This document shows positions 7,967-16,603 of a DNA stretch of 64,000 bases, piece after piece; position 1 is the first letter of the stretch, and each line of letters starts with the position of its first letter. The translations under genes were made by a program, and so were the position numbers. This DNA comes from Paenibacillus sp. BK033 (GTDB lineage: Bacteria; Bacillota; Bacilli; Paenibacillales; Paenibacillaceae), in contig NZ_SLVP01000007.1 in NCBI RefSeq assembly GCF_004345425.1, positions 282,351 through 346,350 of the forward strand. The letters are read 5' to 3'. The notes under the pieces were generated by a model that was not told the origin of the DNA, searched no databases, and saw nothing but the letters and a program-made list of their open reading frames with translations.

Positions 7967-8704
7967 ATGAAGAAGTGGTGGCTTCATAGCATCAAAATTA
8001 TTCTATTACTCAGCCTCATCGTTCCCATGCTTGCTGCCTGCGCCATCTCCGACACCGTAAAGGAGCAGTATCCGCTGGAATCGGTGAACGGTTCGGGCAG
8101 CCAGACGTCTTATGTCTACCGGGCTGCGGACCAGACCGTTCCGGAGGTCGCCAAGCAGCTTATCGACAAGAAGAAGCCGGAGCAGCAGTCCGCGGAAAGT
8201 ACCGAGAGGATGTTCCTCGTCTACAGCGACGAGGTGATCCAGATCCAGCAGGCTCCCGACGATCCGTCGGACTCCCTGATCGAGATCGACTCCAAGGAGT
8301 ATGTGCGGAACAATTACAGCAGCAGCTTCCTGGAGGGTTACCTGCTTGCCAGCGTGCTTAGCGATCTGTTCGATAACGGCAAGTACGGACACGGCAATTA
8401 CCGCGGTTACACCCAGAAGGATGTCTATAAACCGCAGACCACTTACCACAAGCCAACCGATCAGGATCTGAAAAAAGCACCGCCAATGACGGTAAACCGA
8501 ACCGGATCCATCTTAAAACGCTCGAAGAACGCCGACTCCACGGCGGTCGGCTCCGGCAGCAGCAGTTCCACCGGCAAGACCGGCAAGGTCATTACCGGCG
8601 GCTCGTCATCCAGCTCGTCGAAGAAGAGCTCGGTCTTCACCAAGCCGAAGAAATCGGCGCCGAAGATCCGGATGGGCTCCGGACGTATATCGCGGCGACG
8701 GTGA
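7967..8704 (+). CDS. DUF4247 lipoprotein-like protein
   Basis: A 245-aa exported protein. It begins with a basic signal peptide and a lipobox (LIVPMLAACAIS), so it is probably a membrane-anchored lipoprotein. The DUF4247 part spans about 30-150, with conserved FLVYSDEVIQIQQAPDDPSDS and FLEGYL segments. The C-terminal third is low complexity: Ser/Gly/Lys-rich, ending RISRRR. It follows DUF4178 by 36 bp behind TTAGGAGGAGC and closes the operon at a strong terminator. It is the outward-facing part of the pspA module; its binding partner is unknown. Confidence 0.83.
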   Translation: MKKWWLHSIKIILLLSLIVPMLAACAISDTVKEQYPLESVNGSGSQTSYVYRAADQTVPEVAKQLIDKKKPEQQSAESTERMFLVYSDEVIQIQQAPDDPSDSLIEIDSKEYVRNNYSSSFLEGYLLASVLSDLFDNGKYGHGNYRGYTQKDVYKPQTTYHKPTDQDLKKAPPMTVNRTGSILKRSKNADSTAVGSGSSSSTGKTGKVITGGSSSSSSKKSSVFTKPKKSAPKIRMGSGRISRRR

Positions 8705-8730
8705 CGATGCGCATGCTTGGCTTAATTGAA

Positions 8731-8782
8731 GACTAAAAAAAATCAACCGCCCGATTGCTCGGGCGGTTGATTTTTTTTAGTC
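8731..8782. terminator. Perfect bidirectional terminator
   Basis: A near-perfect 52-bp palindrome with GC core AACCGCCCGA/TCGGGCGGTT flanked by A8 and T8. It serves both the pspA operon and the convergent sugar-ABC operon. Confidence 0.92.
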
Positions 8783-8792
8783 CTCTTTTATC

Positions 8793-10493
8793 TTAGAAAC
8801 CAATGTCATCCCGTTCTGCGGCTTTTTGGCCTACAAACTCTGTCATTTCCAGGACGCCGGCATCCTTGAACTTGTCTTGCGCGTTATGAAGGATTTTCAA
8901 AGCTTCCTCATCCGATTTCGCGAAGTAGGCCTTCTGCAATTCCGCGTTAAAATCAAAGCCGCCTACCTTGTCGCGATATTGCTGATATTTCGGCCATTCT
9001 CTTTCAAGATAGGTCGCGCTTACTTTATCAATGATTTTAATCGGCATTTTCGCCGAGAAGCTTTCCTCCAGCTTATCCCATTGCGTTTTTTGATCATCCG
9101 TTTTCGGCCATGTCACCGTATCGGAGAATGCGCCAATGAATCTTCCCGGAAGGAAGTTAAGCCCTTCGTCGCGCTTCAAGTCCGGGTTCTCGTCAAATTG
9201 CTTCTTCACGTCCGGAATCCATTGCGGCTTGCCGTCCACCATCGTATAATCCTTGCCCTCAATACCCCAGTAAGCGAGCAGGCGGCCTTCGTCGCTGTTT
9301 ACGAAATCAAGATAACGCAGCGCCGCATCCGGATCTTTGATTTTCGCGCTCAAGAAGATGGCAGGGAATCCGGAACGTCCCGGCTTCTCAACCTGCGTCG
9401 CGATTTCGCCGTTCTTATTCTTCATAGGACCAAGCAGCTCGTATTGCATTTCCGGATTGGTCTTATACAGCGTTTTTTGCAGGTCGAGGAGCAGAGGTTG
9501 GGCTCCAAATACAGCCAGCTTGCCGGTAGTCAGCTTTTCTTTGGCTGTCGTGTCGGTATTGCTGAACGCTTCAAGATCAAATAATCCGTCCTTGATCAAT
9601 TTGCGCATATACAGCATTTTGTCTTCTTCGTCTTTGGATAAAGCCCAGAAGGTCAGCTTACCGTCTTCCTCGCGGAAGTCCGAAATATTGTAACCCGTCC
9701 ACCCTTTCGTGAATTGGCTGGAATCCCAGCCGTTATGCATCGTGCCGGCAGGGATAACCGGCTTGCCGCTAATATCTTTAAAATTGCCGTTTTTGATCTT
9801 CTCCAGCAAGTCGTACAGCTCTTCCTGCGTATCAATATCCGCCGGATTTACATTCAGCGCCTTCAGAATATCGCCGCGGGCATAAAGACCGTAATTCCAG
9901 TTATGAATGCTTTCGATCGAACCGTCAGGCGTTTCCGTTGGAATAATATACTGCTTGCCTTCCAGATCGGGGCTGTTCATGTCAAACTCAGCGAAGTCCT
10001 TGGCAATGCCGGTTGTGACCAGTCTCTTCACATTCGGATATTTATCGAGATAAGGCGTTAAGTCAAGAAGCTGACCTTCCAGCGCGGCTTTTTTGATAAC
10101 CTGCCCTTCGCCGCCGGTCGTCGACCAGTACGGAGCGTTTACGATATCCGGAACCGTGCCGGAAGCGAACATCGTATTCAGCTTCTCGACTTCGCTTGTC
10201 GTGATCGATTCCATCTTGAGCGTGACGCCTGTCTTCTCTCTTATCGCTTTGGCTACCGGATTGTTTACCTGATCCTGCGGAAAGCTTGCTCCGCCGCCAT
10301 TCCAGGCGCTTAGGAAGGTTAACGTGACCTGCTTGGGTGCATCCGCTTCTTTTTGTCCCGTATTCGTTGCGTTACCAGCAGTTGCATTTGGTTCGTTGTT
10401 CCCTCCATTGTCGCTGCACGCCGTCATCGATAATGCCAGAAGCGGGATCGCAGCCGCCAGGCCAAGAGAACCTTTTAATCTGGTTTTACGCAT
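8793..10493 (-). CDS. Sugar ABC transporter extracellular binding lipoprotein
   Basis: A 566-aa solute-binding lipoprotein of the LplA/YtcQ type. A signal peptide with lipobox LALSMTACSDN is followed by a low-complexity linker and then the binding domain from about residue 45. The length is typical of the large CUT1 binding proteins of Paenibacillus. The ATG chosen (10493) lies behind GAGAGGGGC; an upstream ATG at 10511 would put the signal peptide out of place. It is the last gene of a three-gene importer with two permeases and no ATPase, so energy must come from a shared MsmX-type ATPase elsewhere. The substrate is probably an oligosaccharide. Confidence 0.9.
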   Translation of the reverse strand: MRKTRLKGSLGLAAAIPLLALSMTACSDNGGNNEPNATAGNATNTGQKEADAPKQVTLTFLSAWNGGGASFPQDQVNNPVAKAIREKTGVTLKMESITTSEVEKLNTMFASGTVPDIVNAPYWSTTGGEGQVIKKAALEGQLLDLTPYLDKYPNVKRLVTTGIAKDFAEFDMNSPDLEGKQYIIPTETPDGSIESIHNWNYGLYARGDILKALNVNPADIDTQEELYDLLEKIKNGNFKDISGKPVIPAGTMHNGWDSSQFTKGWTGYNISDFREEDGKLTFWALSKDEEDKMLYMRKLIKDGLFDLEAFSNTDTTAKEKLTTGKLAVFGAQPLLLDLQKTLYKTNPEMQYELLGPMKNKNGEIATQVEKPGRSGFPAIFLSAKIKDPDAALRYLDFVNSDEGRLLAYWGIEGKDYTMVDGKPQWIPDVKKQFDENPDLKRDEGLNFLPGRFIGAFSDTVTWPKTDDQKTQWDKLEESFSAKMPIKIIDKVSATYLEREWPKYQQYRDKVGGFDFNAELQKAYFAKSDEEALKILHNAQDKFKDAGVLEMTEFVGQKAAERDDIGF

Positions 10494-10558
10494 TTGACAA
10501 GCCCCTCTCATTTTTTAATTGTATATATAAAAGGCAAAGCCTCTTATACCCCTCGCGA

Positions 10559-11473
10559 CTACTCCTTGAGCGAACCTACCAGTACACCCTTTACGAAAAA
10601 TCTTTGAAGGAACGGATACACGCAGAGGATCGGAGTGGTAATGATGATGACAAACGTCATCCGGAGCGCTTCCGGCGTTACGCCCCGCAGCTCCATTTGA
10701 GTCTGACTCATGTTCTGGATATTCGAACCGCTGCTTGAACCCGTCATGGATTGGAAGGACGCTTCGCTGATCATTTTGTTCAGGAACGTTGCCGCAGGCT
10801 GAAGATTTTCTTTCGAGATGAAGAACTGCCCGGTAAACCAGTCGTTCCACACGCCAACCCCCACAAACAAAGCTATGGTTGCGAGTACAGGCATGGATAG
10901 CGGGAGAATGATTCTTGCAAACACCTGCAGTTCGCTTGCCCCGTCGATGCGGGCCGACTCCGACAAGCTGGGAGGGATCCCGTCAAAAAACGTCTTCATC
11001 ACAATCGCGTTAAAAAAGTCATACAGCACGGGCAGCACCAGCACCCAATACGTATCGATAATGTGAATTTGCCGGTACAAAATGAAAGTCGGAATCAATC
11101 CGCCGCTGAACAAGGTCGTAAAGAAGAAGAAAAAGACGATATATTTCCTTCCGGGCAGACCTTTCCGCGAAAGCCCGTAAGCGAGCAATGAAGTCAGCAT
11201 GACGGAACATAGGGTAACGATAAAAGTCCGCGAAACCGAAATCGTAAAGGCATTCAAGACCTGCGGATTATTAAACGCCTTGGCGTAGTTTTCGAGCGTA
11301 AAAACGCGAGGGTAGAAATAAATGCCGCCTTTCATGGCGTCATAGCCGTCATTGAACGATAGCGCCAAAAAATAAATAAAGGGGTAAAGTGCCGTCAGGC
11401 AAAATACGGTCAATACGGTATAATTCAAGCTCGAATAGATTTTATCGGCTGCGGACATCCTTCTCGTGCCCAT
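10559..11473 (-). CDS. Sugar ABC transporter permease, LplC/YtcP-like
   Basis: A 304-aa CUT1 inner-membrane permease with six predicted helices and the cytoplasmic EAA-type loop (PPSLSESARIDGASELQVF, about residue 180) that contacts the ATPase. Start ATG 11473 follows GAGGAGGTGCGCGA. It ends with the conserved FFVKGVLVGSLKE tail of YtcP-like permeases. It lies downstream of a second permease gene, with a regulatory-looking hairpin element between them, and upstream of the binding protein. Confidence 0.92.
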   Translation of the reverse strand: MGTRRMSAADKIYSSLNYTVLTVFCLTALYPFIYFLALSFNDGYDAMKGGIYFYPRVFTLENYAKAFNNPQVLNAFTISVSRTFIVTLCSVMLTSLLAYGLSRKGLPGRKYIVFFFFFTTLFSGGLIPTFILYRQIHIIDTYWVLVLPVLYDFFNAIVMKTFFDGIPPSLSESARIDGASELQVFARIILPLSMPVLATIALFVGVGVWNDWFTGQFFISKENLQPAATFLNKMISEASFQSMTGSSSGSNIQNMSQTQMELRGVTPEALRMTFVIIITTPILCVYPFLQRFFVKGVLVGSLKE

Positions 11474-11487
11474 TCGCGCACCTCCTC

Positions 11488-11568
11488 AAATGAATGATCA
11501 CCCAATGGCCATACAGGCCATCGTGATGATTCATACTTCGAAAGCATAATCCTAATGAATGATCACCC
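11488..11568 (-). promoter_or_regulatory. SD-adjacent hairpin element E1
   Basis: Read on the minus strand, arm GGGTGATCATTCATT is followed by ATGCTTTCGAAG, then ATGAATCATCAC, then a small GGCC/GGCC hairpin, then a second GGGTGATCATTCATT directly followed by TGAGGAGG of the next gene. The central ATGAATCATCAC can pair with either flanking arm, so two exclusive hairpins are possible. It lies inside the operon, just after the stop codon of the upstream permease. One of about eight related elements in the window. Confidence 0.6.
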
Positions 11569-11574
11569 TATGGC

Positions 11575-12528
11575 TTACCATAAAGACACGTCGCTTACCT
11601 TCTTGGCTATCTTGTTAACCGTTATGATGAGGACAAGCGAGATCGCCGATTTGAACAGGCCGATCGCCGTGGAATAAGCGAATTGTCCTTGCTGGATACC
11701 CGTCTTGAGCACGTAGGTGTCCAATATCTCAGAGACGCTTAACGTAGCAGGCGTCTGCATTAGCCATATTTGATCAAACCCGGCATTCAGAATGCCGCTT
11801 AAGGAGAAAATGAGCAGAATGCCGATCGTCGGCACCAAGGTTGGCAGCGTGATCTTGAACAGCTTGCTCCATCGGCCCGCCCCGTCCATTTCCGCGGCTT
11901 CGTACAGGTGCGGATCAATGTTGGTCAGCGCGGCCAAATAAATGATCGATCCCCAGCCAATGCCCTTCCAGATATCGGAAGTGATGACCAGAGGATAGAA
12001 TAAGGACGGCATTCCCATAAAAAAGATCGAATCGAGTCCCATTTTTTCACGGATGTCGTTCACAAGACCAACGTTGGGAGAAAGTATCTTTTGCATCAGG
12101 GTTACGACAACGACCCAGGATACAAAGTGCGGCAGGTACGAAATGGTTTGGAAGATCCGCTTTATTTTGCTTCGCATTACGGCATTCAGCATTAAGGCGA
12201 GAACAAGCGGCGCCGGAAAACCGAACAGCAGCTTAAGGCCGCTGATCGAGAGCGTATTTTTAAGAACCGAATAAAAGCTGGAATCATTCAAGAACTGCTT
12301 GAAGTACCGCAGTCCTTCCCATGGGCTTCCCATTATCCCGAGGTTGTACTTGAAATCTTTAAATGCGATCAGAACGCCGTACATCGGATAATAACTGAAC
12401 ACCAAATACCAAATAACGGCTGGAAGCATAAACAAGTACGCATGCCTGAAATACCAAACTCTAGACCAAGTCTGGCTCTTTTTTTTCGGGATCGGCATAA
12501 CTTCGACTTTTGCCTCGTTTGCAATCAT
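11575..12528 (-). CDS. Sugar ABC transporter permease, LplB/YteP-like
   Basis: A 317-aa CUT1 permease, first gene of the importer operon. It has about six transmembrane helices, a long N-terminal cytoplasmic start (KKKSQTWSRVWYFRHAYLFM) and the EAA loop DPHLYEAAEMDGAGRW. ATG 12528 is preceded by AGGAGG at 11 nt; an upstream GTG has no space for a ribosome-binding site. Promoter and cre site lie 150-190 bp upstream, so carbon catabolite control is likely. With its partner permease it forms the channel for an oligosaccharide. Confidence 0.9.
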   Translation of the reverse strand: MIANEAKVEVMPIPKKKSQTWSRVWYFRHAYLFMLPAVIWYLVFSYYPMYGVLIAFKDFKYNLGIMGSPWEGLRYFKQFLNDSSFYSVLKNTLSISGLKLLFGFPAPLVLALMLNAVMRSKIKRIFQTISYLPHFVSWVVVVTLMQKILSPNVGLVNDIREKMGLDSIFFMGMPSLFYPLVITSDIWKGIGWGSIIYLAALTNIDPHLYEAAEMDGAGRWSKLFKITLPTLVPTIGILLIFSLSGILNAGFDQIWLMQTPATLSVSEILDTYVLKTGIQQGQFAYSTAIGLFKSAISLVLIITVNKIAKKVSDVSLW

Positions 12529-12547
12529 TGTCTCTTCCACCTCCTAT

Positions 12548-12608
12548 AATGAATAACACATCCACGGTCGGGCACTGCCAGTGATACCATTCATACTTCG
12601 CAAGCATT
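12548..12608 (-). promoter_or_regulatory. SD-adjacent hairpin element E2
   Basis: Minus-strand order: ATGCTTGCGAAGTATGAAT, a variable stem, GTGTTATTCATT, then ATAGGAGGTGG of the first permease gene. Same layout as E1 but without the upstream extra arm. It lies in the 5' leader of the sugar-ABC operon. Confidence 0.55.
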
Positions 12609-12670
12609 TGCTTAGGCTTAAAAGCAACCTGCTGATTCAATTCGGAATCGACCACTTCTTGCCCATGTGG

Positions 12671-12720
12671 TGAAAGCGGTTACACCTAAAGATAATATAA
12701 TATATTTAATATATACAATC
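12671..12720 (-). promoter_or_regulatory. Operon promoter with cre site
   Basis: TGAAAGCGGTTACA at 12671-12684 matches the cre consensus TGNAARCGNWWNCA at every fixed position. It sits just downstream of an AT-rich minus-strand promoter (TTGTAT at 12713-12718, TATTAT at 12692-12697, spacer 15). A cre in this position would let CcpA block transcription of the sugar importer when a preferred sugar is present. The cre match is seen; CcpA binding is inference. Confidence 0.7.
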
Positions 12721-13084
12721 AATGCGACCTGCGAACGATATTAGGGGTTAATTGAGCAAAAACAATTGTTTTTCGAACAAAATAGGGATTTCTCTTTCGT
12801 TTTCTACTCTTCATATTTTATTTTAATCTATATAATATATTAAATATGTTTGTCGTATTATGTAGTAAAATGGAGTTTTTGGTCGCATAAACGCTAATCT
12901 TCGCTTTTCCCGGCAAGACTTTTGACATGGTTGCGTCCGGAAGCCGCCCTGCTCACGGCCTATGTTCGTCCGCTTATCCGCTATGGAAGAAAGACGAACA
13001 TGACCGTAACTTCGCCGTCACATGATTGGTATGCAAGCCCATATACTAGAAGTAACAACACTTGGGATAAGGGGCTGGATGGGC
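12721..13084 (+). other. AT-rich divergent intergenic region
   Basis: No gene with a ribosome-binding site is seen here. The first half is very AT-rich and includes possible plus-strand promoter elements near 12850-12885 for the dehydrogenase gene. The last 60 bp contain upstream in-frame ATGs that I do not use. Confidence 0.4.
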
Positions 13085-14038
13085 ATGAGAAGCAAAGCGC
13101 GCAAGGTAGCAATCGTCGGGGTTGGCAACGTGGGTTCAAGCTGCGCGTATTCCCTTATCAATCAGTCGATATGCGATGAAATCATGCTGATCGGACGGAC
13201 GCCTGACCGCGCAGCGGCACAAGCGCTCGACATGTCGCATGGCATGGATTTTATCCATTCCCGCACGAAAATCTATACCGGTACGTACGAGGATTGCTCG
13301 GATATGGACGTCGTCATTCTGTCCGCCGGCGGTTATCCGCCAAAGGGCCAGGACCGGATGGGCATGCTAAGCGCGGTCTCCGACATCTATGGCCATATCG
13401 TTCCGCGGATCATGGGCAGCGGGTTTAACGGTATTTTTCTCGCGGCGGCTAATCCGGTTGACGTGGTAACTTACGTCGTATGGAAACTATCGGGACTGCC
13501 CCGCGGCCAGGTTATCGGCTCCGGCACGTCCATTGACTCGGCCCGGCTCAAAACGCTGCTCTGCGAGCATTTCTCGGTCGATCCGCGCAGCGTGAACGGC
13601 TACGTGCTGGGTGAGCACGGAGAGTCCCAATTCCCGGCATGGTCGCATGTGACGATTGGCGGCAAACCGATTGGGGATATTCTGACCCAGCATCCGGTCC
13701 GGTTCGGCCACCTCAAACTGAACGAAATTGCCGAGCAGACCAAGAATGCAGGCTGGGAAATTTACACCCGCATGGGCTCCACCCACTACGGCATCGGCAA
13801 CGCGCTGGCCTACATTACCCGCTCCGTCCTGAATGATGAACACCGCATCATCGCCGTCTCCTCCATCCTCGAGCAGGAATACAACCAGACGGGCATTGCG
13901 GCTGGCGTTCCGGCCATCATCACCCGCAGCGGCGTCAAAGAAATCGTTGAGCTTAATTTGACGCCGGAGGAAAACCGGCAGATGAATTTTTCATGCCGCA
14001 TTATTCGCGGAGCAATTGAGCAGTTGAAGCTGGGATGA
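13085..14038 (+). CDS. L-lactate/2-hydroxyacid dehydrogenase family protein
   Basis: A 317-aa LDH/MDH-fold oxidoreductase. Visible features: dinucleotide-binding GVGNVGSS (about 10-17), NPVDVVTY, catalytic-His motif GEHGESQ and substrate-binding Arg in the loop KGQDRMGML. Two positions are unlike ordinary L-lactate dehydrogenase: the acidic residue after beta-2 (usually LIDxN) is replaced in LIGRTPDRA, and the pyruvate-specificity segment (usually NQKPGETR) is YPPKGQDR. This is closer to L-2-hydroxyisocaproate-type enzymes and may change cofactor or substrate. ATG 13085 is nine bases from AAGGGGC; ATG 13079 is an alternative. Confidence 0.85.
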   Translation: MRSKARKVAIVGVGNVGSSCAYSLINQSICDEIMLIGRTPDRAAAQALDMSHGMDFIHSRTKIYTGTYEDCSDMDVVILSAGGYPPKGQDRMGMLSAVSDIYGHIVPRIMGSGFNGIFLAAANPVDVVTYVVWKLSGLPRGQVIGSGTSIDSARLKTLLCEHFSVDPRSVNGYVLGEHGESQFPAWSHVTIGGKPIGDILTQHPVRFGHLKLNEIAEQTKNAGWEIYTRMGSTHYGIGNALAYITRSVLNDEHRIIAVSSILEQEYNQTGIAAGVPAIITRSGVKEIVELNLTPEENRQMNFSCRIIRGAIEQLKLG

Positions 14039-14089
14039 TACAATGGAGGGCATCGTTCTTATTCTTAAAAACCGGGAGATAACCGCCAT

Positions 14090-14413
14090 ATGTCTTTGAA
14101 CCAGCTCACTGATCAACAGCTGCAGGAAGCCATCGCAAGCGGAGCTACTGTGCTTGTTCTGTACCGCAGCACCTTCTGCACGCCTTGCCATACGATTGCC
14201 GGACAGCTCGAGGCCGCTATTCCTTCTCTTCGCGGCGAGATGACCGTTGCCTCGGTTAACATCGATCTGTTCCCGCAGACAGCCGCTCCTCTGGAGCTGC
14301 GCGCCGTTCCTGCCATGGCCTTGTATAAGGATGGCGAGCCGATTACGATTATGCGGACTTTTGTAGCCTGCCAGTCGTTTATTCAAATTCTTAGCCAAAG
14401 AACGAAACAATAG
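14090..14413 (+). CDS. Thioredoxin-like protein
   Basis: A 107-aa thioredoxin-fold protein with redox motif FCTPCHT at about residues 28-34 and a cis-Pro region AVPAMALYKDG. Catalytic CxxC is CTPC rather than the CGPC of thioredoxin 1, so redox potential or partner probably differs. ATG 14090 lies behind GGGAGATAACC. It is between the 2-hydroxyacid dehydrogenase and the T-box of argS and is likely cytosolic, as no signal peptide is present. A small YtpP-like protein is the nearest familiar type. Confidence 0.85.
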   Translation: MSLNQLTDQQLQEAIASGATVLVLYRSTFCTPCHTIAGQLEAAIPSLRGEMTVASVNIDLFPQTAAPLELRAVPAMALYKDGEPITIMRTFVACQSFIQILSQRTKQ

Positions 14414-14414
14414 A

Positions 14415-14443
14415 TTGATTATTCAGATAACATCAAGTATGAT
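14415..14443 (+). promoter_or_regulatory. Promoter of the T-box/argS transcript
   Basis: TTGATT (14415-14420) and TATGAT (14438-14443) are separated by 17 bp, immediately before the T-box leader. Confidence 0.55.
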
Positions 14444-14450
14444 GGTCGTT

Positions 14451-14716
14451 ATATAACATCGAGGAACGGGACAGTAGCAAAGAGGATGACCATGAGCAGC
14501 GAGCCGGGTTGGTGAAAGCCGGCGATGGCGCATTTTGCGAAGAGGACCCGGGAGATGGCTGGCCGAACCGCTTTCAGTAGGCCTGCCCGGTTCAGAACCG
14601 TTACAACGTCGAGATGCTTACGGCAGCGCGTATATGAATCTTTTCGCCCTGCCATAAAGCAACAAGAGTGGCACCGCGGGATTAACCCCCGTCTCTTACG
14701 AGACGGGGGTTTTATG
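14451..14716 (+). ncRNA. T-box leader of argS
   Basis: The T-box sequence AGAGTGGCACCGCGGG (14665-14680) is present, followed by a terminator hairpin (ACCCCCGTCTC/GAGACGGGGGT, 14685-14711) with a T-rich tail. Upstream lies a long stem-I region with GGGACAGTAGC and an AG-rich bulge. Uncharged tRNA-Arg would be expected to stabilise the antiterminator and allow argS expression. I could not fix the specifier codon by eye; the gene downstream makes Arg the expected one. Confidence 0.9.
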
Positions 14717-14753
14717 TTTTTATTTAGGCCAATTATTCAGGAGGTTCACCCTA

Positions 14754-16448
14754 ATGCTAAAAGAAATGATCGCCGCCAGTCTGGCGGAGCACTGTTCCTT
14801 ATCCAGCCGGCAAGTTGCCGAGCTTCTGGAGTTCCCGCCTAACGAGCAGCATGGAGACGTCGCTTTCCCCTGCTTTGCCTTGTCTAAGCTAATGAAACAA
14901 AGCCCGGCGCATATCGCCGGACAATTGGCGGCTTCCTTGCCCGAGAGCAGCCGGTGGACAATATCCGCTGCAGGCCCCTACCTTAACTTCAAATTCAACC
15001 GCGCGGCTGTGACCGGGCAATTCGTGCAGGATGGCGGAGCGCAAATACCTGAGATTGGCGGAGGCAAGCGCGTCATTATCGACATGTCCTCCCCCAATAT
15101 CGCCAAGCCGTTCGGCATCGGGCATTTGCGCTCGACGATGATCGGCAACGCGCTTTACAACATGCTCCGCAAGGTTGGCTACGATACGGTTAACGTTAAT
15201 CATCTGGGCGACTGGGGCACTCAATTCGGCAAAATGATTACGGCTTATCTGAAATGGGGAGACCAGACCGATAGAGCGTCGGATCCGATTAAAGCCTACC
15301 TTGAGCTCTATGTCCGTTTCCACGAGGAAGCGAAGCTCCAGCCGGAGCTGGAGCCGGAAGCGCGGGAATGGTTCGTTAAGCTGGAGGCTGGCGATTCCGA
15401 AGCCCACCGCTATTGGAATATGTTTATCAAGGACAGTCTGGCCGCCTTCAACAAGCTGTACGACCGCCTTGGCGTTTCCTTTGACCATTACCTTGGCGAA
15501 AGCTTCTATAACGATAAAATGGATGCGGTAGTCGATCAACTGACCCGTCAAGGCTTGCTCGAAGAGAGCGACGGCGCGTTAGTCGTACGGCTGGATGAAG
15601 AAGGACTGCCGCCTTGCATCATCAAAAAATCCGACGGCTCCTCGATTTACGCCACGCGCGATCTCGCCACCGCGATCTACCGGCACGATCAGATGCAAGG
15701 CAATGAGCTGCTGTACGTGGTTGGCGCGGAGCAATCCTTGCATTTCCGTCAACTGTTCCTGGTGCTTGAGCGCATGGGCTTCGACTGGGCGACGGAATGC
15801 AAGCATATCCCGTTTGGCCTCATGCTGATGGACGGACAAAAAATGTCTACCCGCAGAGGCAAGGTCGTCTTCCTCGAGGATGTTCTGGATGAAGCGGCCG
15901 CTCATGCTCTGCGCATTATCGAGGAAAAGAACCCTTCGCTTGCGGGCAAAGCCGAGGTTGCGGAAGCCGTTGGCGTTGGCGCCGTCATCTTTGGCGATCT
16001 GCTCCACTCGCGGCTTCATGAAGTAAACTTCTCCCTAGAGGACGTCGTGAACTTCGAAGGCGAGACGGGGCCTTACGTGCAATACACTTACGCAAGAACG
16101 CAAAGCCTCCTGCGCAAAGCGGGCAGCGGAGCTCCAGCAGAATCTGGCGACAACGCCGGTGCTGCCGATTACCGCTATACCGAAAGCGACCAATCCTGGC
16201 AGCTGGTCAAGGCTTTGATGCGCTATCCCGAAGCGCTCGCGCAAGCCGCGCAGCGGTATGAGCCTTCCGTTGCCGCCCGTTATCTGATCGAGCTGGCCCA
16301 GACGTTTAACCGGTTCTATCACCATGAGAAGATCATTACCGGCAACACTGCCGAGCAGGCGGCAAAGCTGGCGCTTGTCCGCCAGACGGCCGAAACTCTC
16401 GAGGACGGTCTGAAGCTGCTGGGAGTCAAAGCGCTGAAGGAAATGTAA
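14754..16448 (+). CDS. argS: Arginyl-tRNA synthetase
   Basis: A 564-aa class I aminoacyl-tRNA synthetase that charges tRNA-Arg. The HIGH-type motif is FGIGHLRST (about residues 120-128), preceded by the ArgRS segment SSPNIAKP, and the KMSKS-like motif is KMSTRRG (about 365-371). The N-terminal Add1 domain and C-terminal all-helical anticodon domain (from about 440, ending LLGVKALKEM) are complete. ATG 14754 follows CAGGAGGTTCACCCTA. The T-box leader makes expression respond to arginine charging. A terminator follows. Confidence 0.96.
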   Translation: MLKEMIAASLAEHCSLSSRQVAELLEFPPNEQHGDVAFPCFALSKLMKQSPAHIAGQLAASLPESSRWTISAAGPYLNFKFNRAAVTGQFVQDGGAQIPEIGGGKRVIIDMSSPNIAKPFGIGHLRSTMIGNALYNMLRKVGYDTVNVNHLGDWGTQFGKMITAYLKWGDQTDRASDPIKAYLELYVRFHEEAKLQPELEPEAREWFVKLEAGDSEAHRYWNMFIKDSLAAFNKLYDRLGVSFDHYLGESFYNDKMDAVVDQLTRQGLLEESDGALVVRLDEEGLPPCIIKKSDGSSIYATRDLATAIYRHDQMQGNELLYVVGAEQSLHFRQLFLVLERMGFDWATECKHIPFGLMLMDGQKMSTRRGKVVFLEDVLDEAAAHALRIIEEKNPSLAGKAEVAEAVGVGAVIFGDLLHSRLHEVNFSLEDVVNFEGETGPYVQYTYARTQSLLRKAGSGAPAESGDNAGAADYRYTESDQSWQLVKALMRYPEALAQAAQRYEPSVAARYLIELAQTFNRFYHHEKIITGNTAEQAAKLALVRQTAETLEDGLKLLGVKALKEM

Positions 16449-16458
16449 GAGCGAAAAA

Positions 16459-16494
16459 GGGGCAGCCGCCTATTGCGGACCTGCCCCTTCCGTT
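16459..16494 (+). terminator. argS terminator
   Basis: GGGGCAG...CTGCCCC stem with an inner CCGC/GCGG pairing and a T-rich tail TTCCGTTT. Confidence 0.75.
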
Positions 16495-16603
16495 TGGATT
16501 ATAACTTGCTGTGCCATCGCAACTTTCCTTGTTTTTCCAAAGTATATAGTTATAGGTTTATGCATTGGGTCATGGGACGGACTGAAAGCGGGGTGTACGC
16601 CAA

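Noticed and set aside
12461..12655. A 64-codon ORF across the start of the permease
   Set aside because: It is the E2 element read as codons into the permease gene in the wrong frame.
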